DNA from: Allantophomopsis cytisporea
Lineage: Eukaryota; Ascomycota; Leotiomycetes; Phacidiales; Phacidiaceae
DNA: 64,000 nucleotides
Reading direction: 5' to 3'
NCBI GenBank assembly: GCA_024752435.1
Contig: CP103027.1
Span: 1,116,001-1,180,000 of the forward strand
The notes under the pieces were generated by a model that made no database searches, was not told the DNA's origin, and was given only the letters and a program-made list of their open reading frames with translations. Positions 1-11,053 of this stretch are shown piece by piece. A program made the translations under genes and the position numbers. Positions within the stretch are counted from its first letter, which is position 1. Each line of letters begins with the position of its first letter.

Positions 1-575
1 TTACTTCACTACTCTAAGTCACTCAATTAATTCTATCCCCTGCAAACCCTTATAATCGGCTCTGAAACATCTATCCCCCCTATATTCTCCTTCTACCTTA
101 TACACATATAGAAGATAGGGTAGTCCTTGGTATAATGTCTAATCTCATTTCTGAAAGCGAAACCTGATTAACTCTGTAAATACGAGGTAGTTGATATTCT
201 TATACCTTCTTCTTACTACTCAGACTGGGCCTTAGTATCAGTAGAGAGGTCACCTAACAAAACTAGTAATTTATACAGACAGGTACCAGTATCATGGGGG
301 GAAATCTATATACAACTACAAAAGGCTAACACTCAAGTTTAATATAGTAGATAAGATATATAAGTTTATATGATTCTGAAGTATTTTGTCGCTGTTCGCC
401 ACACTGGCTTAGTTCACTAGCTAAAGTTAGTATCCATATAACAGATTCGCTAGACTTTTCGTATCTTGTTATAAATCCATCGCGTTTGAAGCATGAAGAT
501 ATGAATCAACATTATCAGAGTCAGGAATATAAATGATGTAAATAATTGTCACTGTCCGGACGCGTTTGACGCGAA
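1..575. other. AT-rich left-edge non-coding segment
   Basis: No ORF here has recognisable coding character. The segment is AT-rich with scattered pyrimidine runs and no tandem repeats. Its composition resembles the deserts at 8.1-11.0 and 15.9-17.1 kb. The right end merges into the SLU7 promoter. Confidence 0.6.
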
Positions 576-576
576 A
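560..576 (+). promoter_or_regulatory. Paired ACGCGT / GACGCGAAA (MCB/SCB-like) elements
   Basis: ACGCGT at 560-565 is followed 3 nt later by GACGCGAAA at 568-576. In yeasts and other ascomycetes these are core sites for MBF/SBF-type cell-cycle factors. They lie about 140 nt upstream of the preferred SLU7 start. The match to the motifs is seen; use by such a factor is inference. Confidence 0.35.
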
Positions 577-710
577 TGGTGAAGCGCCATCACGTGGCGA
601 TACCACAAGAAGGGACATCTGAAAGCGTACCCACGAAATTGATAAGGATTTTGACAGTGATCGACCACCTCAACTCCCAATACCAGAAGCAGAACCACAA
701 ACACCTCAAG

Positions 711-2153
711 ATGCCACCAGCAGGTACTCAGCCATTGAAGCCGAATGCGCCTGGTGCGACTTCGAAGGAAGCCAACGAATATATTCCCTCCTTTATTTCC
801 AAGAAGCCCTTTTATATCGGCGATGATGCTGACCACAACGATTACCTGGAGCATCAACGTCTTCAAAAGAAGGAAGCTGATCAAGGGAAATGGTACGATC
901 GCGGAAAGAAGCTTGGTCCTGCCGCGACAAAGTTTCGCAAAGGCGCCTGCGAGAACTGTGGCGCCATGACCCATAAAACGAAGGAATGCCTTAGTCGACC
1001 AAGAGCTAAGGGTGCAAAATGGACCGGAAAGGACATACAGGCCGATGAAGTGGTACAAGATGTCAAGATGGGATGGGATGCGAAAAGAGATAGGTGGAAT
1101 GGGTATGACTCCAAGGAGTATCGGTCGGTCATTGAAGAGTACAATCAGTTGGAAGATATGCAGAAGAAAGCTCTTGGAGAAGCTAACAAGGAAGATGGCG
1201 ACGAGGATGATGAGGACGGCGCAAAATATGCAGAGGAATCAGATATGGGTAGGAAGCAAAGTACTGCTACAAGACAATTGCGAATACGAGAAGATACGGC
1301 GAAGTATCTCATGAACCTGGATCTCGACTCAGCGAAGTATGATCCCAAGACGAGATCGATGGTGGATAGTGGCGCAACACAAGACTCAGCTGCAGCTTTG
1401 GTTGCTGAAGAGGGCTTCATGAGAGCATCGGGTGATGCTGCGGAGTTCGAGAAGGCACAAAAGTATGCTTGGGAATCACAGGAGAAAGCTGGAAATACGC
1501 AACAGCATTTGCAAGCTAATCCAACGTCTGGAGAATTCTACCGTCGCAAAGAAAAGGAGGAAGCTGAGAAGAAGCGTGAAGCCCACAAGAAGATGTTGCA
1601 GGAGAAGTACGGTGGTGGTGAATCAAATGCTATGCCCGCAGCGCTTCGCAATGCGGCCATCATGGAATCGGAGAAGTACGTCGAGTACGACGAATCTGGA
1701 GCGATCAAGGGCGCACCAAAGGTTGTAGCGAAGTCCAAGTACCCTGAAGATATTCTCCTCAACAACCACACTTCTGTCTGGGGATCGTGGTGGTCTAACT
1801 TCAAGTGGGGTTACGCGTGTTGTCACTCAATGATCAAGAACAGCTATTGTACTGGAGAGGAGGGAAAGGCGGCTTTTGCTGAAGCGGATCGTCTTCGTAC
1901 TGGAGGTGTGTTGGAAAATGAGCAGCCACCAAAGGAGATAGCCTGGAACGAGAAGGACGCTCCGGCAAGGACGGAGAGTACTCACGAGTCGAGGGCGCAA
2001 GACACCAAATCTATGCCTCCACCAGCCAAGAAGCGAACCAAGGAAGAGATGCAAGGAGGTGTATCAGAGGAGGATATGGACGAATATAGGCGCAAACGAC
2101 TAGCTGCAAATGATCCGATGGCAGCGTTCCTGGGAAAGGATGAATTATTGTAG
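711..2153 (+). CDS. slu7: Pre-mRNA-splicing factor SLU7
   Basis: SLU7 acts in the second catalytic step of splicing, helping choose the 3' splice site. The reading frame is uninterrupted and gives 480 aa from 711. The family signature is clear: an N-terminal [15 protein letters not shown] block, then a zinc knuckle [14 protein letters not shown] (CX2CX4HX4C) and [18 protein letters not shown], a central charged region, and a C-terminal segment with [11 protein letters not shown] and [17 protein letters not shown]. The protein ends with [10 protein letters not shown]. An in-frame ATG at 576 would add 45 residues, but those look unlike the family, whose members begin close to the [10 protein letters not shown] region, so I chose 711. 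The gene converges with RPS9 (258 nt between stops). No intron is needed to explain the ORF. Confidence 0.95.
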   Translation: MPPAGTQPLKPNAPGATSKEANEYIPSFISKKPFYIGDDADHNDYLEHQRLQKKEADQGKWYDRGKKLGPAATKFRKGACENCGAMTHKTKECLSRPRAKGAKWTGKDIQADEVVQDVKMGWDAKRDRWNGYDSKEYRSVIEEYNQLEDMQKKALGEANKEDGDEDDEDGAKYAEESDMGRKQSTATRQLRIREDTAKYLMNLDLDSAKYDPKTRSMVDSGATQDSAAALVAEEGFMRASGDAAEFEKAQKYAWESQEKAGNTQQHLQANPTSGEFYRRKEKEEAEKKREAHKKMLQEKYGGGESNAMPAALRNAAIMESEKYVEYDESGAIKGAPKVVAKSKYPEDILLNNHTSVWGSWWSNFKWGYACCHSMIKNSYCTGEEGKAAFAEADRLRTGGVLENEQPPKEIAWNEKDAPARTESTHESRAQDTKSMPPPAKKRTKEEMQGGVSEEDMDEYRRKRLAANDPMAAFLGKDELL

Positions 2154-2411
2154 ATCATATACTATACAAAAGATTGCAACTTAGCGGGCGTTTATAGGAA
2201 GTGTTAATAGGGATCTTCTTCGATATCACATGAAATCACCACAAGCATTCACGAGGCAATCATTTTCATGTGGGCAGCATGTTGTAATTGAAACCTTTTA
2301 TGCACGTATAACGCCTCGAGGTGAACAGTACGCTCGATTGTACAGCAAACTGTGCCTTGTGATATCATTCCTCCATTGCTAACCCCGAATTCCCGATTTT
2401 GAGTTGAAGAT

Positions 2412-3266
2412 TTACTCCTCATCCTCCTCCTCGTCATCACCGTCCTTCTTCTCGGCGGCCTTGGCCTTCTTGCGGCGTACGCGACCTGGGCGTCCACCTC
2501 CGAATGGAGAGCTGAGGGCGAAGTCGATGTGCTTCTGGGAGTCAAGACGGACAACGAAGGATGGGACGTTGACGATCTGCTTGCCAACACGGATGTGTCT
2601 CTGGCGGATGAGGACACGGGCGTGGTGGATAGACTTGGCGAGACCGAGCTTGTAAACACAGGTCTGGAGACGACGCTCAAGGAAATCCTCGACCTTAAGA
2701 GCCAAGACATAATCGAGCTTCATGCGGGACTCGTCAAGGACACCGACACGAACGAGACGGCGAATCAAGGCGTTACCCTCGAAGAGTCTCTTTGGGTCCT
2801 TCTCGTCCAAGGTCAAAAGCTGACTGAAGGGGAAGTCAGTTTCATGTCCATTACGAGAAGATATAAAATCAGCTTACCGGGCAGCACGACGGATCTTGGA
2901 GAGAGTGAGCTGGACACGCCACACTTCACGCTTGTTGCGGAGACCATATTCACCAACGATCTTCAACTCAGAGTCACTTTATACCAAGTCAGTCCAGGTT
3001 CTAGTCGATGGACAGATCCACTATTTGAGTAGAGATCATTGCTCAAACTCAGTGAGATCACGGTATGCGTAGAGACAAGCTCATACACAGTGACCGGACA
3101 AAAATTGCGCAAATTCGTGTAAAGACGGGTTATACTGACAGACGGGCAGACTCGAATGCTGTAAACACATAAGTTAGTAAATTTGCTTGTATTTGCGCAA
3201 TCAGAAGCGGGTTCACAAACGTCTTCTTGGGACCTTGTAGGTCTTGCTGTAGGATCTTGGTGCCAT
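2412..3266 (-). CDS. rps9: 40S ribosomal protein S9 (uS4)
   Basis: This is a small-subunit ribosomal protein that binds 18S rRNA early in assembly and sits near the mRNA entry site. I join four exons on the minus strand: 3266-3221, 3158-3140 (only 19 nt), 2976-2878 and 2823-2412. The product is 191 aa, the usual length for fungal uS4. It starts [15 protein letters not shown], continues through ESARLDSELK, and carries the S4 RNA-binding domain with [20 protein letters not shown] and [20 protein letters not shown]. The C-terminus is the eukaryote-type basic GRVRRKKAK followed by an acidic DDEEEDEE tail. All introns have GT/AG ends, and phase is kept across every junction. It diverges from RPL21. 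The large last exon is the most secure part; the 19-nt exon rests on conservation and splice signals. Confidence 0.95.
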
Positions 3267-3882
3267 GACTACGGTTCTGACGGCGATGGGTCAGAAAGTC
3301 CTGGTTGTCGAATTGTCGAAGATTGGTCGATGGAGATGGGGATCGTGAAGTCGCAAGAATTATGTGTGGGCGGTTAGTGCGTCGGCAAGCGAGGCAGAAA
3401 ATTGGCAGGGTTGAGCGCCCAATATATAAGGCTACATTTCAGGCAATGGAAGGATCCTGAGGCTCAAATTTCATGATTTCAAAACTCGAGGTGAACTTTA
3501 CAGTGCTCATCTTACTCTGCATGTTCCAAAATCAAAATGTCATTATGATTTGTATTCATTATATGTACATATTCAATGCTGAAATCGTTTATTATATATT
3601 AAAGGTAGAATTTACCTCTGATAATCAAAAGGTTACAAACCTTCATACTGTGCTCAAAGTACCCATACAACGTAATTCAAGCAGCTCCCCGCTTAGTCAG
3701 ACCGCGTCGCTGACCGCCTAGAGGGTTTATGCCCCATCAATTCGACCACGAATTTGAGATTTGCGCTAGTGGAGCAGCAGGCGAGAATTCGTGAACGTCG
3801 AGATTGATCGTTTTGGTTCCGACGACGACATTACGACAAACACCCCTCCGAATACCCTCACGACCTCTTCACCAAATTCAAG
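3267..3882. promoter_or_regulatory. Bidirectional promoter of RPS9 and RPL21
   Basis: This 616-nt interval separates the start codons of two divergent ribosomal protein genes. A TATATA core lies at 3423-3428, 157 nt before the RPS9 start on the minus strand. The 60 nt before the RPL21 ATG are pyrimidine-rich (ACCCCTCCG, CCTCACGACCTCTTCACC), as is common for highly expressed fungal genes. Short ORFs inside show no coding character. Confidence 0.6.
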
Positions 3883-4656
3883 ATGGGTCACGCTGCAGGT
3901 CTCCGCGCCGGTACTCGGGTACGTTTTTCCCCACGTTCCTGCATGGACGAATCCTGGAAATACGATATGCCCAATGCGACTGGGCTCGAAGAGGATGAAG
4001 GATGGCAGCGAGAATGAAAGAATTAAGGCTGATTGATTCTATAGTATGCGTTCTCTCGCAACTTCAAGGATCATGGTATGATCAAGTTGTCTACCTACCT
4101 TAGACAGTACAAGTAAGTTGAGCCATGGAATAAGTCGGATTGTTGATTTAGAAACTAACAATCTTTTGCAGGGTCGGAGACATCGTTGACATCAAGGCCA
4201 ACGGTGCCGTCCAGAAGGGGTCAGTACTATTCCTTAATTCAGAAACTCGATTCGAATCGATGCGACAAATCGCCCTTCGAAGTGAATTGGAGTTTTGGAG
4301 GGCAAACGACTGACATCGAATACAGTATGCCACACAAGGTCTACCACGGTAAGACCGGTGTCATCTACAATGTCACCAAGTCTGCTGTCGGTGTCATCAT
4401 CTACAAGAAGGTCAAGCACCGCTACATCGAGAAGCGTGTCAACCTCAGAATCGAGCACATCAACCTTTCCCGATCCAGAGAGGAGTTCGTCCGCCGTGTC
4501 AAGAAGAACGCCGAGCTCAAGAGACAGGCTAAGACCGACGGTACCCACGTCCACTTGAAGAGACAACCAGCTATGCCAAGAGAGGCACGCACCATCTCCA
4601 CCAAGGACAACGCACCAGAGACCATTGTCCCAATCGCATACGAGACCACTATCTAA
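3883..4656 (+). CDS. rpl21: 60S ribosomal protein L21 (eL21)
   Basis: This is a eukaryote/archaea-specific large-subunit ribosomal protein. Four exons, 3883-3918, 4045-4112, 4172-4219 and 4326-4656, give 160 aa, the standard length. The start MGHAAGLRAGTR differs from the more usual MGKSxGxRxGTR only in detail. It continues with YAFSRNFKDHGMIKLSTYLR, then VGDIVDIKANGAVQKGMPHK and YHGKTGVIYNVTKSAVGV (SH3-like barrel), and ends with ETIVPIAYETTI. Intron boundaries are GTACGT, GTAAGT and GTCAGT donors with AG acceptors. Codon use in the last exon is strongly C-ending, as expected for a highly expressed gene. It pairs divergently with RPS9. Confidence 0.96.
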
Positions 4657-5524
4657 GCGGGGGATTTTTGTTATGGGGTTTGGTTTTGGGGGTTTCTTTT
4701 GCTTGGGGACATGATAACCTGAGGGTTCAGCGTTGCACCGCATAAAACTGTGCGTTACCAAAAGGAATCAAAGTTCTTGCATCAACAGCAATTTGTGGTA
4801 TTGTGATGCTGGAATTTGTTGTGAAGGAATGTCTACTGAGATTGCTGAGGGTCTGAATGTCTGGGGAAGATCTTGATGATGTAGCCCATTGTGGCCGTAC
4901 CTTGGGTCTTACCAGCTTCTCGTTCATACGGACGAGGTTCGGATGCTCTTCAACCTCGTAGTGTTCATTTTGGAGCCTCTTGGCCCTCATGTCTTATGTG
5001 CTGTGTGAATGACTGGTGATGTTGCTCGATTGATACCGGAACCGTATTTGTCACGCTTGAGCAGAGATTCCCACTTTGCTTCAGGCCCTAACAAGTGTTC
5101 CCAGAATGACCCTCTTGGATCAGCTTATGATAGAGGCAATATTTCCGTCTTCACCAGCTGATTCAAGTGTACATGCCATTCTCAAATTCACAATCTAGCC
5201 AAAGTAGCCAGCTTGCAATATTACTACACTTCGATGCAGATGACAAGTTTTGCATGTGATTGAAATACAACGCTATGATAAACTGAACGCCAAAGGAGTG
5301 GGTAAAACAAGGTGCCTCCCTACTATCATACTCAAGAATCTCACATAACATATCCTTCAAACCTTCATAATCATATCACTCGACCCTCTCTCATGAACAC
5401 ATCATCAATCATCCTGCCAATCCCTCATCACTGTATCAATTTGGCGTCGCAGCAACTCTCGCTTCCTGAGCTTCCTGGCCGTGACCGAGGTTCTCCCCGC
5501 TATCAGTTGCGTTGCCCCTGAAGT
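4657..5524. other. Intergenic region between convergent RPL21 and SNX3
   Basis: It holds both 3' ends. A minus-strand ORF of 87 codons (4727-4990) has no recognisable family, no clear promoter and lies against the RPL21 3' end, so I do not call it a gene. Nothing else stands out. Confidence 0.5.
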
Positions 5525-6194
5525 TCACCATTGATTCTTGTCCCAATTTGGGTCTGTATGATCAGTTAGCATGTACTCTTACACCTTTTCTAACTTCGTC
5601 CTCCGCAGTGGAATAGTCCTAACTCAAGCTCATTTATAAGCTTGGAAAAGAGCTGACCTACCCTGTACGAAACCAACGAGCACCTTGCTACCCGTCTGCA
5701 AGAGTGGGTGTCCAACCACAATCTGCAAGAACCTCTGTAATCCTTCCCTCCTGTGCTCAATGACATCGTCCGAGAAGCGGTTTGTGAAGACCTTTCCAGG
5801 AAGGGGAGGGATTGTGACGCGCGCGGACTCGCGCTCCAACAAATCGCGGAAGGCCTCAAAATCAGAGTAGCGGCGACGCACGACCGACGAGCGCAATCGG
5901 AACGCGGGGATATTGGTTCGGCATTCAATAGAGTAGTCTGTGTACATGTTGCGACCCATACCGTGGGTGCGGGGCGACTTGACCTGTCCGCAGTGATCAG
6001 TAAATTGTAAATGCAGTCTCGTGCAATGTAAAGATGGAGGGGGGAGGGGACCACAATCAGCTCTCGAGAGCGCACAAATTGGAGCTCTTGCAGCAATAAA
6101 TGGCAAGAATACTTACTTCTATCTCAAGGAAATTCTCAGGAGGTCCATAGATCTCCTCGAAGCTCTGGGTGCGAGCATCGGGCATTGCCTGCAT
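5525..6194 (-). CDS. snx3: Sorting nexin-3 (Grd19 type)
   Basis: SNX3 binds PI3P on endosomes through its PX domain and returns cargo to the Golgi with retromer. Three exons on the minus strand, 6194-6117, 5983-5662 and 5553-5525, give 142 aa, the family's usual length. The N-terminus ends with [16 protein letters not shown]; the PX domain runs from about residue 27 and contains the PI3P-binding R63-R64-Y65 followed by SDF, the PPLPGK loop at 85-90, and [20 protein letters not shown]. The last exon (29 nt) supplies the conserved DPNWDKNQW end. The start is placed at 6194 (MQAMPD); a second in-frame ATG lies at 6185. Divergent from TSP3. Confidence 0.95.
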
Positions 6195-6856
6195 TGCTGC
6201 GAATGATGCGATATTGACCGACTACCTAGCACTTTCACCTGCGCTTCGTTGCGACTTGGGATTGTATTGAGCGGATGTGCCGATGGTAACTCAACAGTAA
6301 ACAACGTCGTGAGGGTCGTTCTCGAATTGGGTAAGGAAAGTAGTAGAAGAGCGGCGTGACTAACGTTTATGTTATGGCTTACTATGACAAAATGGTGGAT
6401 GGAAGCCTCGTGGAGAGAGAGCACTCTCCGTAGCGAAGGTCGGCCGATCGTGTGGTGTTGTTGTTTGGTGGGGTGTGTAGCCCGTGCTTTTTTGTTTGCT
6501 TTTGCCTTGGAAACACAAGCAGTCAGTGATGGGCGAACATTCTGGATAACTGGTTTGGGTATTCTGCATGATAAACGACATGATTACCCCTCATTCCACC
6601 GCTCCAACAACAATCAATAGCATAAAGTTTCGGATTTTCCTCTGTTACTTCTTTCGAGTTGATGATCGAGGCTGTGTACCTTAGGGCAACACCTGCCGTC
6701 CCTTTCAACTCAAACTTCTGCTTATCCTCCATCTATTAAACTGCTATCCATCTCCCCTTTTCTCTTCCTCTGGTGCTTTGTCTTGACAATATACACGTGA
6801 AATTTGGATGACCTAATTAATACACTTCTTTACCCTCATTACTACAGCTCTTCAGC
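6195..6856. promoter_or_regulatory. Divergent promoter region of SNX3 and TSP3
   Basis: This is 662 nt between two divergent start codons. A CACGTG element lies at 6794-6799, about 60 nt before the TSP3 ATG. The stretch 6720-6780 is pyrimidine-rich (TCTCCCCTTTTCTCTTCCTC), typical of fungal core promoters. No other structure seen. Confidence 0.45.
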
Positions 6857-8049
6857 ATGGCTTTTGTGGGACGAGTCTTCTTGTTAGCAGGACCAATCGT
6901 GAGCCATGAGCGGTTTCCTGAGCTGACACTGAGCTGACAATTTTAGCTGCTTCTCATCTTGACTGCCATCGCTGGGTAAGATGGTGTATATTTCTTCCTC
7001 TGTTTTCATCGGGACATTAGTTTCTGCACACGTCCAAATTCCTTGACTTTGCAATCTCAATATTCTGAAGTGACTTACTATGAACGCCCACACGAGATTG
7101 AGCTTGACAGAGGTCGAAGAAGCACCATTGCCTTCTTGCTTTCAAGCATCAAAATGACTGCATATTAACTTCAATAGATATGCCTACTCGCAAATCCGCT
7201 TCCTCGCCCTTCCAATACCACAAGCCTTGGGCTTGTTCACCGTCCTCCTCCCTCTCATCACTGGGATTTCCACTCGAGGAGCAATTGGCTTGGTCAATCA
7301 ATCTCGCGAGTCTCAGTCCCAACTGACGTTACCACTTCTTGCTGTCCTTGCCTTCCAGCTTTTCTACGAAACCGTCATTGGGACTATGGCACTTACATAT
7401 ATGGTACCACCTTCTGGTCAATTTTGTCGTCTAATCGAGACGTGGTCTACATTGTTCCAGAGCAAGAACTCGCATGTTATCAAAAGGATACAGGATAACT
7501 TTCACTGCTGTGGCTTGATGAACACACACGATCGGGCTTGGCCATTCCCGAAGAAGGGGGTAGATGCTCACGCCTGTGAAGATACATTGGGTTACACGCG
7601 GTCTTGTATTGGTCCTCTCAAGGAGGCTCAGCAGATAACTGCAGGGTTGTTCTTGCTTGTTGCCGTTTCTGTCTTCATTCTCAAGGTTAGTGTTTATGAT
7701 CTTTCAGCCCGATTTCAATAGTTTAAACAATAACAACTCGCAGTTGGTATCCATGATTTTCCTTCTTACAGGATCCTCTTGGTCCCAACATCCAAGCTGG
7801 GGTCGCTCCTTCAAACAACTAACTCATAACAATATCCAAGATGCTCATCCGGATAATCGAGATAGTATGAGGAGGCGAATCGAGGATGGCAATGTAGGCC
7901 ACAATGAACCGAGATACACTGACGAGCCAGACTCTGCTGCAGCTGAGAATGGTAATTCTGGAGAACATGGAGCAAGAGTTGAACCTTCTCCACTAGCAGA
8001 TACAGACCAATGGCGGGAGGATACAGAGAGGGCCTCTGGTCCCGGCTGA
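6857..8049 (+). CDS. tsp3: Tetraspanin (fungal Tsp3 type)
   Basis: Tetraspanins organise membrane microdomains; fungal members are linked to infection structures and polarity. Four exons, 6857-6898, 6947-6975, 7178-7685 and 7744-8049, give 294 aa. The transmembrane segments are residues about 4-25 (VFLLAGPILLILTAIAG), 34-52 (QALGLFTVLLPLITGI), 72-92 (LLAVLAFQLFYETVIGTM) and the fourth at AGLFLLVAVSVFILK joined to LVSMIFLLTG. The large extracellular loop carries the diagnostic CCG (FHCCGLMNTHDRAWPF) plus two further Cys. The cytosolic tail is hydrophilic with RRRIEDG. The last acceptor could instead be 7771, giving a short end; I prefer 7743 because it completes the fourth membrane helix. CDS start context is good. 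Confidence 0.88.
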
Positions 8050-11000
8050 ACTACATCAGGTACATTTCATTTCATAAGTATCCTGGTGATACATGTGATA
8101 TGATGTTGAAACGAACTATCCATTATGGGTTTTTGGCTTAGTGATCATCAAATATGTTTTAAATGACGAATAATAGGGTCTTTTGAGCTTGGGTGGGTGT
8201 TAGTTATCAACAATGAATAAGTTTTGATTGCCTTCTCCTTTACCATGCATTGGTGGTGAACCAGACCTGTTAATTGTTAATCCACGAAAGATATCCTATG
8301 CCAATTTTAGGATATAACAACAATGAGCAATTTCATTAGGCAATTTGAAGTCGTTTTAAGGACTAAAAGTTTTAGCACATTGAAATCATTGATGAGAAGT
8401 AGAAGTATTCTCAGTTTCAAATATTGACCAAAATTCGAACGATCGGCAAAAATGCATAAATATATTCAGCGAGCTCCATATCCCAGAACACGAAGTCGAA
8501 TTTGACCACTGATGTTTTTCAGATGATACAAGCTATATCAGCGGTGGATGATTCTTGAGATCTACAAAATTCCATGCGCCCTGCCTGAACTATGTTCGTG
8601 TTCTTGGATGATAAAAGCTGGGTTTCTGTGATCGTATACAGGTCTTGAGATACATCCAAGAGATCAGAAGCCCCTTAATAATGATAATTAGTCTCGTCTA
8701 CGCTTTTTCTTACTACAACCACAAAATGTAGCCACCTAGCACCCCGACTCCATCACATCAATTTCCATGACTTTAGAAGTTCTCACTACGAGCTTATACA
8801 TCTTGAAGAAGGCTATTAGATGAGGAACTCAGAGCCATTACTCTCCATGGTGATTAAATCACCTTCATCACTTCAACATTTGAACGGAATTAGAGATTGG
8901 CTTTATGTGCATTATTGGGGTGCAAACGTGGCAGACATTCTGGGCATACAAACTTCTACATTATCATCATCATAATTTCCTCCATGAAATCGTCAGGCTT
9001 TTTGATTCTACAATACTCAGTTTTATCGTCGAGCTGAGGTATGAGCAGGTGTTGAAATGGATTAGAAAGAATATTGGTCATGGTGATGGCGATGATATGC
9101 GTAGAAGTATCCTCCAGATCTGCTTCTATATATGCCACTGAGTGTGAATGACGAGAAGATGAACTACGGAACACGTTATTAATACCAAACTCACTTTAGT
9201 GTTCAATTATGCTATAAGGTCTGGTAGACCCCTTATTAAAATGAATCAAGTGACTGACCAGGTTTTGGATTTTATCTTCAACTGTCTTCCAAGAGATCAA
9301 CATAAGGAATTTCTTTGAAAAGATACCTTAATAGACCAGAACGTGTTCTAATGCTTCTTATATCAAATACTAGAGGCTCTAGGAGATAGATATCATGGCG
9401 GACTTTCCGTTATGCTTTTTGTGGCCATTTACGCTCTCAATCATTCATAGTATATCACAGTAACAAATACTACACACTTAACACTCATTGTTTACTTAAT
9501 GTTCAAACTCACTACAAACTTCATTATAGTCATATCCTACATTGTGTGGTTTTCAGGTAGCAATAGATATGTTTCGAGAGTATCAGATTCATAGGCTTCC
9601 TCCAATAACATGATAGCATCATAAATAGTACCCATTGACATTAGAGATAATGAAGGAGCAGGGTAAGTGTTCAGGTCGACAGCGAAAATAAGTATAGATA
9701 TCCAGGTATATGTATGTATGTATATCGATTCGTACTGCTCCTAAAAAGGTAGAAGGTATAGAACAAGTCGTACTACTTACATTTATAGATCTAAAGGAAT
9801 AAAACTGTACATATAATACACAATCAAATTGGTTCTAAAAGCAACAAAACATAGATAAAGATCATTCCGAAAGGACTTCCCTTTGTAAGCTGCAGTAAAC
9901 CCGCAAGATTTTACTCTTTACTATTATCGTGGGGTCGTGCTAAGAAATAAACCTTCATTCTTTACCTTGTCCACATCCATTCGCGGACCACTGAGAAATC
10001 AAAGAGACTACCACTATTACACTACACAGGTTTTTTTTTGGATACATGTGAGAGATATTTTTGGTTACATAAGACTTTTCTACGATTGTAGTGAGGTTAA
10101 TTGTACCTATGTAGAAGCACTATGTTTGCTCTGATTTCTAACTTCACTTCTAGCGTAGTAACAATAAGTGCTAGGTAAGTACTTGTTCATTTCACTACTC
10201 CTATGGTGAGAATTCGTCATTAGCAGCTTACGTCTATTATCGGCGCCTAATTCTTAGGTAAAAAATGTAGAGTAAGCCAGTCAAATGTCTTTATATAACA
10301 AACAATGTTCCTTAAGCTGAAATCACTATCCTAAAAAAGATCTTGTTGGTTCTTCTAAAGGCACAGACTCAATTGAAAGTATCTACTCCGTCCATAGGTT
10401 GCCAAACACTGAGTCTGATAATCAACAGGGAGTTAGGTGGCAGTGCTCGAAATGTACATAGAGGAATGGAAATCCACAGCCAACTGCTCATACCCACTTT
10501 GTAAGGGCATAGATATTCACCTAACCTGGCTATACACATAGAGGTAATAAGGTACTTAGTATAACGTTCACAGCAACTTATATGTCCGTCTAGTTATTCG
10601 AAACTACTGCCTTCATAGCCGCACTAATACCGGATATTACAGGTTTTGGACTGGACTAAAACATACAACATACACAGCTCTTTCTCATACAGTGGAAGTT
10701 TTCATACACATATTTATTGAACACCTATTTCTGAAATTAAGAGCTCCAAGAAAGAGTCATCGCACCCCCTACCCCCTACCCCCTCCCCAGCAAAAGGCCA
10801 ATGAACCATAGTCAAAGCAAGAGCAAAAAGTAGCAAAATCAAGAGTCCTTATAGAACCCCTATGATACTGAGACACCACACTCCAAGACCAAATCCATCG
10901 CTATAAGTACCTTCCTTCCATAAAGAAACACATCGTACAAATCCACAGACCTTCTCCCAATCCTCCAACCCTTCAGTCCTTCAACCGTATATATAAAGAA

Positions 11001-11053
11001 TAAAAAACACCATTCGAATTCTTTGTCTTTATTCTGAGCATTTTGACATTATT
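8050..11053. other. 3-kb AT-rich gene desert
   Basis: No ORF here has recognisable family membership; the longest are under 90 codons and lack codon bias. Sequence is AT-rich throughout, most strongly from about 9.2 to 10.7 kb, apart from a C-rich pentamer-like run near 10.77 kb (CACCCCCTACCCCCTACCCCC). I see no terminal repeats, target-site duplications or transposase remnants by eye. An old repeat decayed by repeat-induced point mutation would look like this, but it is not shown. Confidence 0.5.

Noticed and set aside
2977..3139. C/D-box snoRNA in RPS9 intron 2
   Set aside because: An ATGATCT and a CTGA are present, but the C box matches poorly and no terminal stem was seen.
4727..4990. 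87-codon minus-strand ORF beside RPL21
   Set aside because: No family, no promoter signal, overlaps the likely RPL21 3' end.
7772..7822. Alternative last exon of the tetraspanin (acceptor 7771)
   Set aside because: It would end the protein before the fourth membrane helix is complete; acceptor 7743 gives a full helix and a hydrophilic tail.
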